Positions 7,419-16,298 of a stretch of 17,616 nt of DNA are shown here, in pieces. A program made the translations under genes and the position numbers. The notes beneath the pieces were generated by a model. The model was not told the origin of the DNA and ran no database searches. It saw only the letters and a program-made list of their open reading frames with translations. The stretch comes from CAZLQF01 sp964561545 (GTDB lineage: Bacteria > Bacteroidota > Bacteroidia > CAILMK01 > CAYYUA01): contig CAZLQF010000047.1 in assembly GCA_964561545.1 (NCBI GenBank), positions 1 to 17,616 of the forward strand, read 5' to 3'. How positions within the stretch are numbered: position 1 is the stretch's first letter; each line of letters opens with the position of its first letter.

Positions 7419-8771
7419 TTGATTGATCAAGTACAACATATCTGCATTTTAGGCGCTGGCGAGAGTGGAACAGGCGCAGCACGATTAGCAAAAGCTAAGG
7501 GCTATGACGTGTTTGTTTCTGATGCTGGGTCCATACAAGGAGCCTATAAACAAGAGCTTCAAGAGGCTGACCTTAGCTTTGAAGAAAATCAACATTCCTC
7601 TAATAAAATACTCCAATCAGATCTTGTGATCAAAAGCCCGGGAATACCAGATGATGCTCCAATGATCCAAGAAATTAACAATACTGGTATCCCTATTATT
7701 TCCGAAATTGAATTTGCCAATTATTTTACATCTGGCTACAAAATTGGAATCACCGGTACCAATGGGAAAACTACAACAGCCGCACTTACTTATGACATGC
7801 TGCAAAATGCAGGTTTGGATGTTGCTTTGGCAGGAAATATTGGCCAAAGCTTTTCCCGTAAACTCGAAAAACGCGATTACAAATATTGGGTCTTGGAAAT
7901 CAGCAGTTTTCAACTAGACCATCTTTACGAGTATAAAAACGACATAGCCGTTTTACTTACCATCACCGCTGATCATTTAGACCGCTACGGCAATAGCTTT
8001 CAACATTATGTTGATTCAAAGTTCAGGATCACCCTGAATCAATCGAATCATGATTATTTCATTTACAACCACGATGATCCGGTAATTATGGAAAATTTAC
8101 CGTATCATGAATTAACAAGTAAAATGCTGCCCATCTCTGTTAATGCTGGGCTGGAGGAAGGTGCTTATATCCGGGATGATCAAATACATGTAAAAATTGA
8201 CAAACAAGAAACTGAAATGACATTGGAAAAGGACGATTTGGCTTTATACGGTACTCACAACAAATACAACTCAATGGCAGCTACCGTAATAGGACGGGCT
8301 TTAGAATTAAGAAAAACAGTGATAAGAGATAGCCTCAGTAACTTTCAAACCATTGAGCACCGGCTCGAAAAGGTTATGGAAATCCGTGGCGTAGAATTCG
8401 TTAATGACTCAAAAGCTACCAACATTAACGCCGCATGGTATGCCCTTGAAAGTATGGATAAACCCATCATTTGGATAGCAGGAGGCCAGGACAAAGGCAA
8501 TGACTACAGTTCTTTATTACCTGTAATACAGGACAAAGTAAAAGCCATCGTTTGTTTGGGCACTGATAACGAAAAGATCAACAATGCATTCAAGGGGGCG
8601 ATTTTTGATATCTACAATTCCCAGGATGTAAATGAAACAGTAGAACTGGCCTATAAGCTTGCTTCTAACGGCGATGTAGTTTTACTTGCCCCAGGGTGTG
8701 CGAGTTTTGATTTGTTTGAAAATTATGAAGACCGCGGAAGGCAATTTAAAAAAGCGATCAAAGAATTATAA
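7419..8771 (+). CDS. murD: UDP-N-acetylmuramoyl-L-alanine:D-glutamate ligase MurD
   Basis: A cytoplasmic Mur ligase that adds D-glutamate to UDP-MurNAc-L-Ala. The N-terminal Rossmann-like domain begins ICILGAGESGTGAARLAKAKGYDVFVSD, and the ATP loop GTNGKTTTA starts at residue 113 with Lys117. Further matches are the AGNIGQ segment, EISSFQL, ADHLDRYG, and the C-terminal NDSKATN, IAGGQDKG and LLAPGCASFD motifs. The 450 residues fit the family. The best start is a TTG at 7419: it places the nucleotide-fold start eight residues in, and no ATG exists upstream in frame before the mraY stop at 7408-7410. It closes the first dense block; about 185 bp follow before ftsW. Confidence 0.95.
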   Translation: MIDQVQHICILGAGESGTGAARLAKAKGYDVFVSDAGSIQGAYKQELQEADLSFEENQHSSNKILQSDLVIKSPGIPDDAPMIQEINNTGIPIISEIEFANYFTSGYKIGITGTNGKTTTAALTYDMLQNAGLDVALAGNIGQSFSRKLEKRDYKYWVLEISSFQLDHLYEYKNDIAVLLTITADHLDRYGNSFQHYVDSKFRITLNQSNHDYFIYNHDDPVIMENLPYHELTSKMLPISVNAGLEEGAYIRDDQIHVKIDKQETEMTLEKDDLALYGTHNKYNSMAATVIGRALELRKTVIRDSLSNFQTIEHRLEKVMEIRGVEFVNDSKATNINAAWYALESMDKPIIWIAGGQDKGNDYSSLLPVIQDKVKAIVCLGTDNEKINNAFKGAIFDIYNSQDVNETVELAYKLASNGDVVLLAPGCASFDLFENYEDRGRQFKKAIKEL

Positions 8772-8956
8772 AGCATGAGTTGAGAATTATGAAGATTTAC
8801 ATGGGCAACAATAAAAATCGGGTATAAAATGAACATTTGGCTTGCAAAAATTCTTCTGAGCGAGGGTTTCACAAACCCTTGGCTCATAATAAAACAAGCC
8901 TGCTGTTTAAGAGGCTCTAAAGTAATAGCAAGCTTAAAGCGACTTGTTTGATAAGC
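8772..8956 (+). other. murD-ftsW spacer with structured inverted repeats
   Basis: This is one of two long breaks in an otherwise packed cluster. No gene is supported. It contains nested complementary arms: GGCTTG (8839-8844) with CAAGCC (8895-8900), enclosing GAGC (8858-8861) with GCTC (8882-8885), which encloses GGGTTT (8864-8869) with AAACCC (8873-8878) around a CAC loop. There is no T-run after it, so a strong intrinsic terminator is unlikely. It may be an RNA structure that tunes expression of the downstream genes, or a small palindromic repeat element. Confidence 0.5.
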
Positions 8957-10159
8957 ATGCAGAAGATGGTTGATATGAATTGGTTACTAAATAAAACAAA
9001 AGGCGATGTGGTCATTTGGATGATAATTTTCATCCTTTCTGCTTTTTCTCTGCTGGCGGTGTATAGTTCCACGGGCACTTTGGCCTATCGCTACAATGGA
9101 GGTAATACCGAATATTACCTTTTTAAGCATTTGCTTTTGTTAATATTTGGATTAACCACCATTTATTTATGCCATCGGATTGATTACCGTTATTATTCCA
9201 GGATCGCCCAAATATTATTATTCCTCTCCATCCCGCTTTTAATCCTAACCTATTTTCTTGGCCTTGACGTTAACCAAGCCAAAAGATGGCTTGTAGTACC
9301 TGGCATTAACATTACTTTCCAAACTTCTGACCTAGCCAAATTGGCTTTGATAATGTTTACCGCTCGAATGCTTAGTAAACGACAAGGTGTTATCAAAGAT
9401 TTTAAAAGAGCCTTCTTACCCATAATGGGGTCGATTATACTTGTTTGTGGGTTAATAGCGCCAGCCGATTTTTCAACGGCATCCATCCTTTTTACCGTTT
9501 GTTTCTTTTTGCTCTTTATAGGAAGGGTCAATTTTAAATACCTTGCCCTTTTATTAGGATCTGGCATGCTTTTAATGACCCTCTACATCTCCATTATTAG
9601 CTTTACGAGTGCAGAAGCGCGCGTTATTACTTGGAAGAACCGGGTTGAAAAGTTTGTGAATGACAATGAAGGATCGTACCAAACCCAGCAAGCCAAGATT
9701 GCTATTGCTTCAGGGGGATTGTTAGGCAAGGGCCCTGGCAACAGCACTCAGCGCAATTTCCTCCCGAATCCATATTCTGACTTTATCTATGCCATTATTG
9801 TTGAAGAATATGGAATCGTAGGAGGTCTATTCATATTATTCCTCTACTTACTATTGCTTTACCGCAGCATAAGGATCGTTATGAAAAGCCCGCGGGCATT
9901 TGGAGCCCTATTAGCGGTAGGTTTAAGTTTGAGCCTGGTTTTGCAGGCCATGATCAATATGAGCGTCACTGTTCACCTATTGCCTGTAACAGGTTTAACG
10001 TTGCCATTTGTAAGTATGGGGGGTACCTCATTGTTGTTTACCAGTATTTCGCTTGGCATCATATTAAGTGTAAGCAAAAACATTGAGGAGGAAGAAGAGG
10101 TGGCTGAACAAGAAGAAAATGAAACTTTGTCAAAGACAAGATACCAAGAAGCATCATGA
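8957..10159 (+). CDS. ftsW: septal peptidoglycan glycosyltransferase FtsW
   Basis: A SEDS-family polytopic membrane protein that polymerises lipid II at the septum as partner of FtsI. About ten hydrophobic segments are visible. Family motifs include WLLAVYSSTG-like N-terminal sequence, the KGPGNSTQRNFLPNP loop, and SDFIYAIIVEEYG, whose Asp (residue 275 from this start) corresponds to the conserved catalytic-loop Asp of SEDS enzymes. The LPVTGLTLPFVSMGGTS motif near the C-terminus is also diagnostic, and an acidic cytoplasmic tail follows. The start is uncertain: ATG codons at 8957, 8966 and 8975 are in frame, and the last (MNWLLNKTKGD) best resembles relatives; an upstream TTG at 8948 is less likely. 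The stop overlaps murG by 4 bp. Confidence 0.94.
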   Translation: MQKMVDMNWLLNKTKGDVVIWMIIFILSAFSLLAVYSSTGTLAYRYNGGNTEYYLFKHLLLLIFGLTTIYLCHRIDYRYYSRIAQILLFLSIPLLILTYFLGLDVNQAKRWLVVPGINITFQTSDLAKLALIMFTARMLSKRQGVIKDFKRAFLPIMGSIILVCGLIAPADFSTASILFTVCFFLLFIGRVNFKYLALLLGSGMLLMTLYISIISFTSAEARVITWKNRVEKFVNDNEGSYQTQQAKIAIASGGLLGKGPGNSTQRNFLPNPYSDFIYAIIVEEYGIVGGLFILFLYLLLLYRSIRIVMKSPRAFGALLAVGLSLSLVLQAMINMSVTVHLLPVTGLTLPFVSMGGTSLLFTSISLGIILSVSKNIEEEEEVAEQEENETLSKTRYQEAS

Positions 10160-11304
10160 ACGCCAATGAGCGAAATAAACAGCCCAATGCGCCGATAAAA
10201 GCCATCCTGAGTGGTGGCGGCACGGGTGGACACCTGTACCCAGCTCTTGCCATTGCTGATCAAATGGTGAAAGATCAACCTAAATCCAGCCTATTATTTG
10301 TAGGTGCTCAAGGTAAAATGGAAATGGAAAAAGTGCCGCAATCAGGTTATTCGATTAAAGGATTATGGATCAGTGGATACCAAAGGGGAAAGTTGATTTC
10401 CAACTTATTATTACCCTTCAAGATTCTATTCAGCTTGTTAAAATCCTGGTCCATACTTCAAAAATTCAAACCTCAAATAGCTATAGGAACCGGAGGTTAT
10501 GCCAGTGCACCATTACTCTACGTAGCCGCTAAGATTGGCCTCCCAACACTCATTCAAGAGCAGAATTTTTATCCTGGCTTAACCAATCGGTTCCTTGGGA
10601 AATATGTAGATAAGATTTGTGTAGTTTACCAAAACATGGAGCAGCATTTTCCACCTGATAAAATGGTGGTAACCGGAAATCCGGTTCGCTCGTCTATATT
10701 TGAAAATGAACATTCAGTAGAACAAGCTAAAAAGCAATTTCAACTTGACCCGTACCAACCTACGATCCTTATCATTGGTGGAAGTTTGGGTGCAAGAACC
10801 ATTAACGAGGCTATTCTGGCCAATCATGAACAATTAGGCAATGAGGGCTATCAATTGATTTGGCAAACCGGAAAGCTCTACTACGAGGAGATGATGGAAC
10901 GAATGGTAGATGGTAGCCGAGCTCATATCCAAGTTCAAGCATTTATAGATAACATGCCTTTGGCTTACAAAGCTTCCGATTTGATCATTTCCCGGGCCGG
11001 AGCCATTACTTTAGCCGAATTGGCATTACTAAAAAAGCCGGCCATTCTTACACCGTCACCCAATGTGGCCGATGATCACCAAAAGAAAAATGCACAGGCG
11101 TTGGTAAGCGAGAACGCTGCCTCAATGATCGAAGATCAAGCATTAAAAGAAGAATTGGCTGATGAAGCCATCAAAATACTACAAGACCAAGCTTGGCAGC
11201 AGGAATTAGCAGAAAACATCGGTAGATTTGCTAAACCCAATGCCGCTCAAGTCATCGTAGATGAAGCATTTAACCTGATCCAAGAAAAAGAGATGGCCGC
11301 ATGA
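10156..11304 (+). CDS. murG: UDP-GlcNAc:lipid I N-acetylglucosaminyltransferase MurG
   Basis: A peripheral membrane GT-B glycosyltransferase that adds GlcNAc to lipid I on the cytoplasmic face, giving lipid II. The 382 residues show the N-terminal G-loop SGGGTGGHLYPALAIA (about 19-34), the TGGYASAP and QEQNFYPGLTNR segments of the acceptor domain, the second G-loop IIGGSLGARTIN, and the donor-site region SRAGAITLAELALL followed by DDHQKKNA. All are expected in MurG. The ATG at 10156 overlaps the ftsW stop in ATGA, and its own stop overlaps murC in the same way, which suggests translational coupling. Confidence 0.97.
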   Translation: MNANERNKQPNAPIKAILSGGGTGGHLYPALAIADQMVKDQPKSSLLFVGAQGKMEMEKVPQSGYSIKGLWISGYQRGKLISNLLLPFKILFSLLKSWSILQKFKPQIAIGTGGYASAPLLYVAAKIGLPTLIQEQNFYPGLTNRFLGKYVDKICVVYQNMEQHFPPDKMVVTGNPVRSSIFENEHSVEQAKKQFQLDPYQPTILIIGGSLGARTINEAILANHEQLGNEGYQLIWQTGKLYYEEMMERMVDGSRAHIQVQAFIDNMPLAYKASDLIISRAGAITLAELALLKKPAILTPSPNVADDHQKKNAQALVSENAASMIEDQALKEELADEAIKILQDQAWQQELAENIGRFAKPNAAQVIVDEAFNLIQEKEMAA

Positions 11305-12701
11305 ACCTGGCTCAAAAACATACCGTCTATTTCCTTGGCATAGGTGGCATTGGTATGAGTGCCATTGCCAGGTACTTTAAATCAAGAGGTATTTGGGTTG
11401 GTGGTTATGACCTTACTCCTTCTCCTATAACTGATGCCCTTCAAGAAGAGGACATTCCAGTCCATTTTGAAGATACTGAGGAGCAAATCCCGCGAGAGGT
11501 TAAGAATAGCCCACCGGAGAAAGTATTAATTGTCCTAACGCCTGCTATACCTGAGGAGAACAAAGAATACAACTACTTGCTCACCCACAATTATGAAATA
11601 ATCAAGCGGGCAAGTGTCATTGGCGAAATTAGTAAAAATAAATTCACCATTGCGGTAGCTGGAGCCCATGGCAAAACTTCCACTTGTGCTGTTATTGTAC
11701 ATTTATTAAAGCAAGCAGGCATTCCATTTTATGGATTTCTTGGAGGCATTGCTACCAATTACAATACCAACTATTTTCAACCTCCAAAAGGACAAAATGC
11801 ATCTGTTACAGTTTTAGAGGCTGATGAATATGATCGGTCATTCCTCCAATTGGAGCCAGATGTTGCTGTTATTACCTCCATTGATGCTGACCACCTTGAC
11901 ATCTATGGGAACCCGGAAAATCTCTTCAATGCTTACCATCAATTTGCCAATAACATAAAGCAGGATGGCATGCTCGTATCCAGAAATGGATTAAATATCG
12001 CAAAGCCTGAACAAGCAAAAGCCCATGTTCAATTCGATCTTAATAATGGTGTTGACCTTTTTGCAGAGAACATCAGGATTCAAGACCGCACCTACAGTTT
12101 CGATTTACATGCATGGGATCAATCAATTGCCTCAATAAAGATTGGAACCCCTGGCGATCATAACATCCTTAATGCCTTAGCAGCAATGGCGGCTACGGTT
12201 GATTCTATAGGAAATTGGAAAAAGGTTAGCAAAGCCCTTCATTCTTTTAAAGGCGTTAAAAGGAGATTTGAATACATTCTTGATACCCCTGAGGTGGTTT
12301 TTATCGATGATTATGCGCATCACCCACGAGAGCTTGATTGGACCATCCAAACCCTACAAAATTTATATCCGGAAGAAAAAATTACCGGGATTTTTCAACC
12401 CCATCTTTACTCCAGGACCAAAGATTTTTACAAAGAATTCGCCCAAGCTTTGGATCAACTTGACCGCGTGATCCTGCTTGATATTTACCCAGCCAGGGAA
12501 AAACCCATGAAAGGCGTATCGTCCAAATTGATCTTAGAAGAGATGCAGAATGCAGACAACCAACTTGTCTCTAAAGAAGGTTTGGTAGAACAGATTGAAG
12601 CCAATGACCATCAAGTGATCGCTACTTTAGGGGCGGGTGATATAGACCGTTTGGTTGAACCCATCAAAGAAAAATTGATGGAAAGCAGAATGAGTGCATG
12701 A
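11301..12701 (+). CDS. murC: UDP-N-acetylmuramate:L-alanine ligase MurC
   Basis: The first Mur ligase, adding L-alanine to UDP-MurNAc in the cytoplasm. At 466 residues it has the family length. The N-terminal dinucleotide-fold loop is GIGGIGMSA (about 13-21). The ATP loop is AGAHGKTST with Gly121 and Lys125; His after GA rather than TN distinguishes MurC from MurD and MurE. EADEYDRSFL, TSIDADHLDIYG, IDDYAHHP and FQPHLYSRT are further MurC signatures. It overlaps murG and ftsQ by 4 bp each. In many proteobacterial clusters ddl follows murC; here ftsQ follows directly. Confidence 0.97.
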   Translation: MNLAQKHTVYFLGIGGIGMSAIARYFKSRGIWVGGYDLTPSPITDALQEEDIPVHFEDTEEQIPREVKNSPPEKVLIVLTPAIPEENKEYNYLLTHNYEIIKRASVIGEISKNKFTIAVAGAHGKTSTCAVIVHLLKQAGIPFYGFLGGIATNYNTNYFQPPKGQNASVTVLEADEYDRSFLQLEPDVAVITSIDADHLDIYGNPENLFNAYHQFANNIKQDGMLVSRNGLNIAKPEQAKAHVQFDLNNGVDLFAENIRIQDRTYSFDLHAWDQSIASIKIGTPGDHNILNALAAMAATVDSIGNWKKVSKALHSFKGVKRRFEYILDTPEVVFIDDYAHHPRELDWTIQTLQNLYPEEKITGIFQPHLYSRTKDFYKEFAQALDQLDRVILLDIYPAREKPMKGVSSKLILEEMQNADNQLVSKEGLVEQIEANDHQVIATLGAGDIDRLVEPIKEKLMESRMSA

Positions 12702-13498
12702 AAATATTAAAAAACATAGAACAAAAGCTTTTTAAAGCTTATAACCGTATTGAGAAATACCTTGGGTTAGGAATTGCGATCGTTGGTTTTTGCCTATTTG
12801 TGGGCTTTGCTGAATCAAGTTACAACAAAAAAACCATTAAAGATATTGCTGTCATAATCAATTCGCCAGAAAATCATCGCTTCTTGGTTAAAAAGGACAT
12901 TTATTTCATGATTAGAGACCACTATAACAATGAGCTGAAAGGCAAAGCAGTTACGCAATTATCAATGGACTCCTTGGAGCATCAATTTACCCAAAACCCA
13001 TTTGTGGAAAATGTAGAGGTGTATAATAACATTAAAGGCCAGTTGTTCATCAATGTTGACCAAAGGAATCCAGTCCTAAGGGTTTTTACCGAAAACAATG
13101 AAAGCTTTTACCTGGATGAAGATGGGCAAAAAATGCCTACTTCCTATCAATACACCGCTCGCGTCCATACAGCAAGGGGATCAATACCCGACAAAACAGC
13201 CAATATTGAACAAGATACCTCTAAAATTCTGAGTGACTTGTATAAATTGGTCAATTTTATCAAGGATGACCAGTTTTTGAATTCACTAATTGGAGAGATT
13301 CAAGTTAGTTCAGACAAGGAAGTTACTTTAATACCAAGGATTGGTAAGCAGGAAATTATACTTGGAGAAGTGGAAGAACTGGATTACAGGTTCAGGAACC
13401 TGAAAGCCTTTTACAGGAAAGTATTGCCCAAGAAAGGTTGGTATCATTACAAAAGCATTAGTTTGAAATTTGAAGATCAAATAATAGCAAAAAAATAG
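12698..13498 (+). CDS. ftsQ: divisome protein FtsQ
   Basis: A bitopic divisome scaffold protein between murC and ftsA, the usual ftsQ location. The 266 residues comprise a cytoplasmic segment of about 22 residues, one membrane helix at about 23-40 (LGLGIAIVGFCLFVGFAE), a POTRA-like region at about 46-115 (including the NPFVENVEVYNNIKGQLFI part), and a beta-rich domain ending with the YRKVLPKKGW segment. In studied bacteria FtsQ links the FtsL-FtsB pair to FtsK and other divisome proteins. Sequence identity in this family is low, so the call rests on architecture and context, both of which fit well. It starts in ATGA with murC; ftsA follows after 4 bp. Confidence 0.9.
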   Translation: MKILKNIEQKLFKAYNRIEKYLGLGIAIVGFCLFVGFAESSYNKKTIKDIAVIINSPENHRFLVKKDIYFMIRDHYNNELKGKAVTQLSMDSLEHQFTQNPFVENVEVYNNIKGQLFINVDQRNPVLRVFTENNESFYLDEDGQKMPTSYQYTARVHTARGSIPDKTANIEQDTSKILSDLYKLVNFIKDDQFLNSLIGEIQVSSDKEVTLIPRIGKQEIILGEVEELDYRFRNLKAFYRKVLPKKGWYHYKSISLKFEDQIIAKK

Positions 13499-13502
13499 TA
13501 CA

Positions 13503-14792
13503 ATGGAAAAATCAGAGATCGTAGTAGGATTAGACATCGGTACAACCAAAATCTGCACCATTGTTGGCAGGCAAAATGAACATGGTAAAATAGACATCCT
13601 TGGCCTCGGTAAAACCCATTCAGATGGAGTTTCCCGTGGTGTGGTTACCAATATTGACAAAACTGTCAACGCCATTCGTGAGGCCATTAACCAAGCTTCC
13701 ACCAAATCTGATGTCGTAATTAAAGTTGCCAACATTGGCATTGCTGGCCAGCACATTAAAAGCCTCCAACACCGGGGTATTATTGTTCGTAACAACCCGG
13801 ATGAGGAAATTGATCAGAATGACATCAACCGTTTGGTTAATGACATGTACAAATTGGTAATGCAGCCTGGTGAGGAGATTATACATGTGATACCTCAGGA
13901 ATTTATCGTTGACAGTGAACATGGCATCAAAGATCCCATTGGAATGGCCGGAGTAAGGCTGGAAGGCAACTTTCACATCATTACCGGCCAGGTTACAGCT
14001 GCTAAAAACCTTTATCGCTGTGTTCAAAAATCCGGCCTGCAGGTTTCTGATCTCAACCTTGAACCCATTGCTTCTTCTGAAAGTGTATTACTTGATGATG
14101 AAAAAGAAGCAGGCGTAGCCCTTGTGGACATTGGCGGAGGTACTACAGACATTGCCATTTTCAAGGAAGGTATTATTAGGCATACAGCCGTAGTACCATT
14201 AGGGGGTAACATTATTACAGAAGATATTAAACAAGGATGTAATGTAATGACCAAACAAGCAGAATCATTAAAGGTAAAACATGGCAGCTCCCTGGCTGAT
14301 GAAACCAAAGAAAATGAAATCATAGTAATCCCTGGAATTAAAGGAAAAGAACCCAAGGAGATTTCTAAGAAAAACCTTGCTTACATCATTCAATCGAGGA
14401 TGGAAGAAATTTTTGAACATGTCTACTACGAGATCAAGAGTTCAGGCTACCAAAAAGGTCTGATTGGTGGCATTGTACTAACTGGAGGAGGAGCTCAATT
14501 ACAACACATAGCTCAGCTTGTAGAATATGTAACAGGCATGGACACACGTGTAGGTCATCCTACAGATCACTTGGCAAAGGGGATGGCTGAAGAAGTAAAA
14601 AGCCCCATGTATGCGACTGGAATTGGACTTGTACTGAAGGGATTAGAAAAGGGTAGTGCCGTAACAGGAACACAATTCAACAAGAATACTAAAGATCAAC
14701 AAGAAACCAAGAAAAGAGGATGGCTCAACACCCTTTATCACCGAAGTAAGAAATGGTTAGAAGATGATGATGATATAGAAGACTTTTCTTGA
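13503..14792 (+). CDS. ftsA: actin-like FtsZ membrane anchor FtsA
   Basis: An actin-fold ATPase that tethers FtsZ filaments to the membrane and recruits later divisome proteins. The 429 residues contain the phosphate-1 motif VGLDIGTTK (8-16), the SHS2 (1C) domain region with GIAGQHI and RGIIVRNN, the phosphate-2 motif ALVDIGGGTTDIAIF, and the adenosine motif GIVLTGGGAQL. The C-terminus carries a predicted amphipathic stretch, RGWLNTLYHRSKKWLEDD, preceded by a charged linker; this is the usual membrane-targeting element. It lies 4 bp after ftsQ and 36 bp before ftsZ, the conserved partner order. Confidence 0.97.
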   Translation: MEKSEIVVGLDIGTTKICTIVGRQNEHGKIDILGLGKTHSDGVSRGVVTNIDKTVNAIREAINQASTKSDVVIKVANIGIAGQHIKSLQHRGIIVRNNPDEEIDQNDINRLVNDMYKLVMQPGEEIIHVIPQEFIVDSEHGIKDPIGMAGVRLEGNFHIITGQVTAAKNLYRCVQKSGLQVSDLNLEPIASSESVLLDDEKEAGVALVDIGGGTTDIAIFKEGIIRHTAVVPLGGNIITEDIKQGCNVMTKQAESLKVKHGSSLADETKENEIIVIPGIKGKEPKEISKKNLAYIIQSRMEEIFEHVYYEIKSSGYQKGLIGGIVLTGGGAQLQHIAQLVEYVTGMDTRVGHPTDHLAKGMAEEVKSPMYATGIGLVLKGLEKGSAVTGTQFNKNTKDQQETKKRGWLNTLYHRSKKWLEDDDDIEDFS

Positions 14793-14828
14793 CAATAAAT
14801 TTTATCTTAAAATTAAAAAGTTTATATT

Positions 14829-16286
14829 ATGGATTTAAAATTTGACCTTCCCAAAATAGAATCTTCCATCATTAAAGTGTTGGGAGTTGGTGGTGGCGGA
14901 AGTAATGCCGTAAACCACATGTACGATCAAGGGATCAAAGGAGTCGACTTTATTATTTGCAACACAGACCGTCAAGCTTTAGAACAGAGCCCAATTCCTA
15001 ACAAAATGCAGATTGGCGGTAATATGACAGAGGGACGTGGGGCAGGCTCAAGTCCGGAAATTGGGAAAAAAGCAGCACTTGAAAACATTGACGAGATCAA
15101 AAAAGCCCTTGATACCGATACCAAAATGCTGTTTATCACTGCTGGAATGGGTGGCGGAACCGGCACGGGAGCCACGCCCATCATTGCTCAGGCAGCCAAG
15201 GAAATGGGCATATTAACTGTAGGTATCGTTACTACCCCTTTTAAGTTTGAAGGGCCTAAAAGAGGCAAAAGGGCCAATGAAGGCCTTGAACAACTTGGCA
15301 AAAATGTCGATACTTTATTGGTTATCAGTAATGAGAAACTTAAAGGGATGTTTGGCAATTTAACCCTGTCTACGGCTTTTTGCAGTGCTGATAATATTTT
15401 GACCACGGCTGCTAAAGGGATTGCTGAAATTATTACAGTTCCTGGCTACATTAACGTAGACTTTGAGGATGTAAAAACTGTGATGGCCAACAGCGGTGGC
15501 GCCATCATGGGTTCTGCCACTGCAGAAGGTGAAGGCCGTGACAAAAAAGCGGTGGAAGAAGCACTTCATTCACCACTCTTAAGTGAAAATGAAATCAAAG
15601 GCGCTAAATACATTCTTTTGAACATTACCTCAGGGCAGCAGGAAGTATTAATGGATGAGATTACTACTATTACGGATTACATCCATGAAGCAGCTGGTAA
15701 TGAGGTAGACATGATCTGGGGTACTTGTGTAGACGAGAATTTAGGTGAGGAACTATCGGTCACCATTATTGCTACCGCATTTGACCAAAATCCTGGAGAA
15801 ACCCTAACCAAGGAGACCGATCATGAAGAACAAGAACCAACAGAGCAAAAGGATCAAGTTGATTTTATTACCAGAAAAGAATCACCCAAGGAACATAAGG
15901 AAGGAACCACTGAACCTTCTAACTCTGGTCAGATGACGTTTGAGTTCGATCATTCCAGAGAATCATCCAACCACCAAGAAGGTGTTGAGACAACTCAGTT
16001 TGAAGCAAAACAAAATGAGTATGAAACAAAGAATGGCAAGCAGGAAAGCCAACAGCCCTTGTTTGAAAACAGCCCAAAAAGTAAAAGCTTCTCCTCCGAA
16101 GAACTGGAAAAGTTGGAAAATGAACCCGCTTATGTGCGTAAGCAAATAAAGTTTATGGATGTCCCTCATTCTTCAGAAACTGAAATATCCAAGTTAACTT
16201 TGGGTGAAGAAGATAAAAAAGGAAAAGAAAATAATAAGCCTGAGATAAAGGAAAACAATTCATTTTTAAATAATAATGTGGATTAA
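14829..16286 (+). CDS. ftsZ: cell division GTPase FtsZ
   Basis: A tubulin-like GTPase that polymerises into the division ring. The globular core (about 1-318) has GVGGGGSNAVNHM near the N-terminus, NTDRQAL, the tubulin signature GGGTGTG at 108-114, and the T7 loop NVDFED at 209-214 with Asp211 and Asp214. The protein is 485 residues, about 100 more than E. coli FtsZ. The extra is a hydrophilic Glu/Lys/Asn-rich linker of roughly 110 residues, then PAYVRK at 433-438, then a further 47 residues ending NNSFLNNNVD. The PAYVRK site resembles the conserved C-terminal peptide that binds FtsA in other phyla, here not at the terminus. The ATG at 14829 gives the standard N-terminus; a 36-bp AT-rich gap separates it from ftsA. 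Confidence 0.97.
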   Translation: MDLKFDLPKIESSIIKVLGVGGGGSNAVNHMYDQGIKGVDFIICNTDRQALEQSPIPNKMQIGGNMTEGRGAGSSPEIGKKAALENIDEIKKALDTDTKMLFITAGMGGGTGTGATPIIAQAAKEMGILTVGIVTTPFKFEGPKRGKRANEGLEQLGKNVDTLLVISNEKLKGMFGNLTLSTAFCSADNILTTAAKGIAEIITVPGYINVDFEDVKTVMANSGGAIMGSATAEGEGRDKKAVEEALHSPLLSENEIKGAKYILLNITSGQQEVLMDEITTITDYIHEAAGNEVDMIWGTCVDENLGEELSVTIIATAFDQNPGETLTKETDHEEQEPTEQKDQVDFITRKESPKEHKEGTTEPSNSGQMTFEFDHSRESSNHQEGVETTQFEAKQNEYETKNGKQESQQPLFENSPKSKSFSSEELEKLENEPAYVRKQIKFMDVPHSSETEISKLTLGEEDKKGKENNKPEIKENNSFLNNNVD

Positions 16287-16298
16287 GATCGCTTAATC
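16281..16298 (+). repeat. hairpin overlapping the ftsZ stop codon
   Basis: GATTAAG (16281-16287) and CTTAATC (16292-16298) are perfect reverse complements around an ATCG loop, and the ftsZ TAA (16284-16286) lies inside the stem. There is no T-run behind it, so it is not a classical intrinsic terminator. It could stabilise the 3' end of the operon mRNA, or be chance in AT-rich DNA. Confidence 0.4.

Noticed and set aside
8858..8885. Intrinsic terminator between murD and ftsW
   Set aside because: The stem is interrupted by a mismatch region and no T-run follows, so it was listed as a structured spacer instead.
8948..8950. TTG as the start of ftsW
   Set aside because: Three in-frame ATG codons follow within 30 bp and the family N-terminus aligns best with the later ones.
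13328..13795. 155-codon minus-strand ORF across the ftsQ-ftsA junction
   Set aside because: It is antisense to two well-supported genes and its product has no recognisable domain; long antisense frames are expected opposite biased coding sequence.
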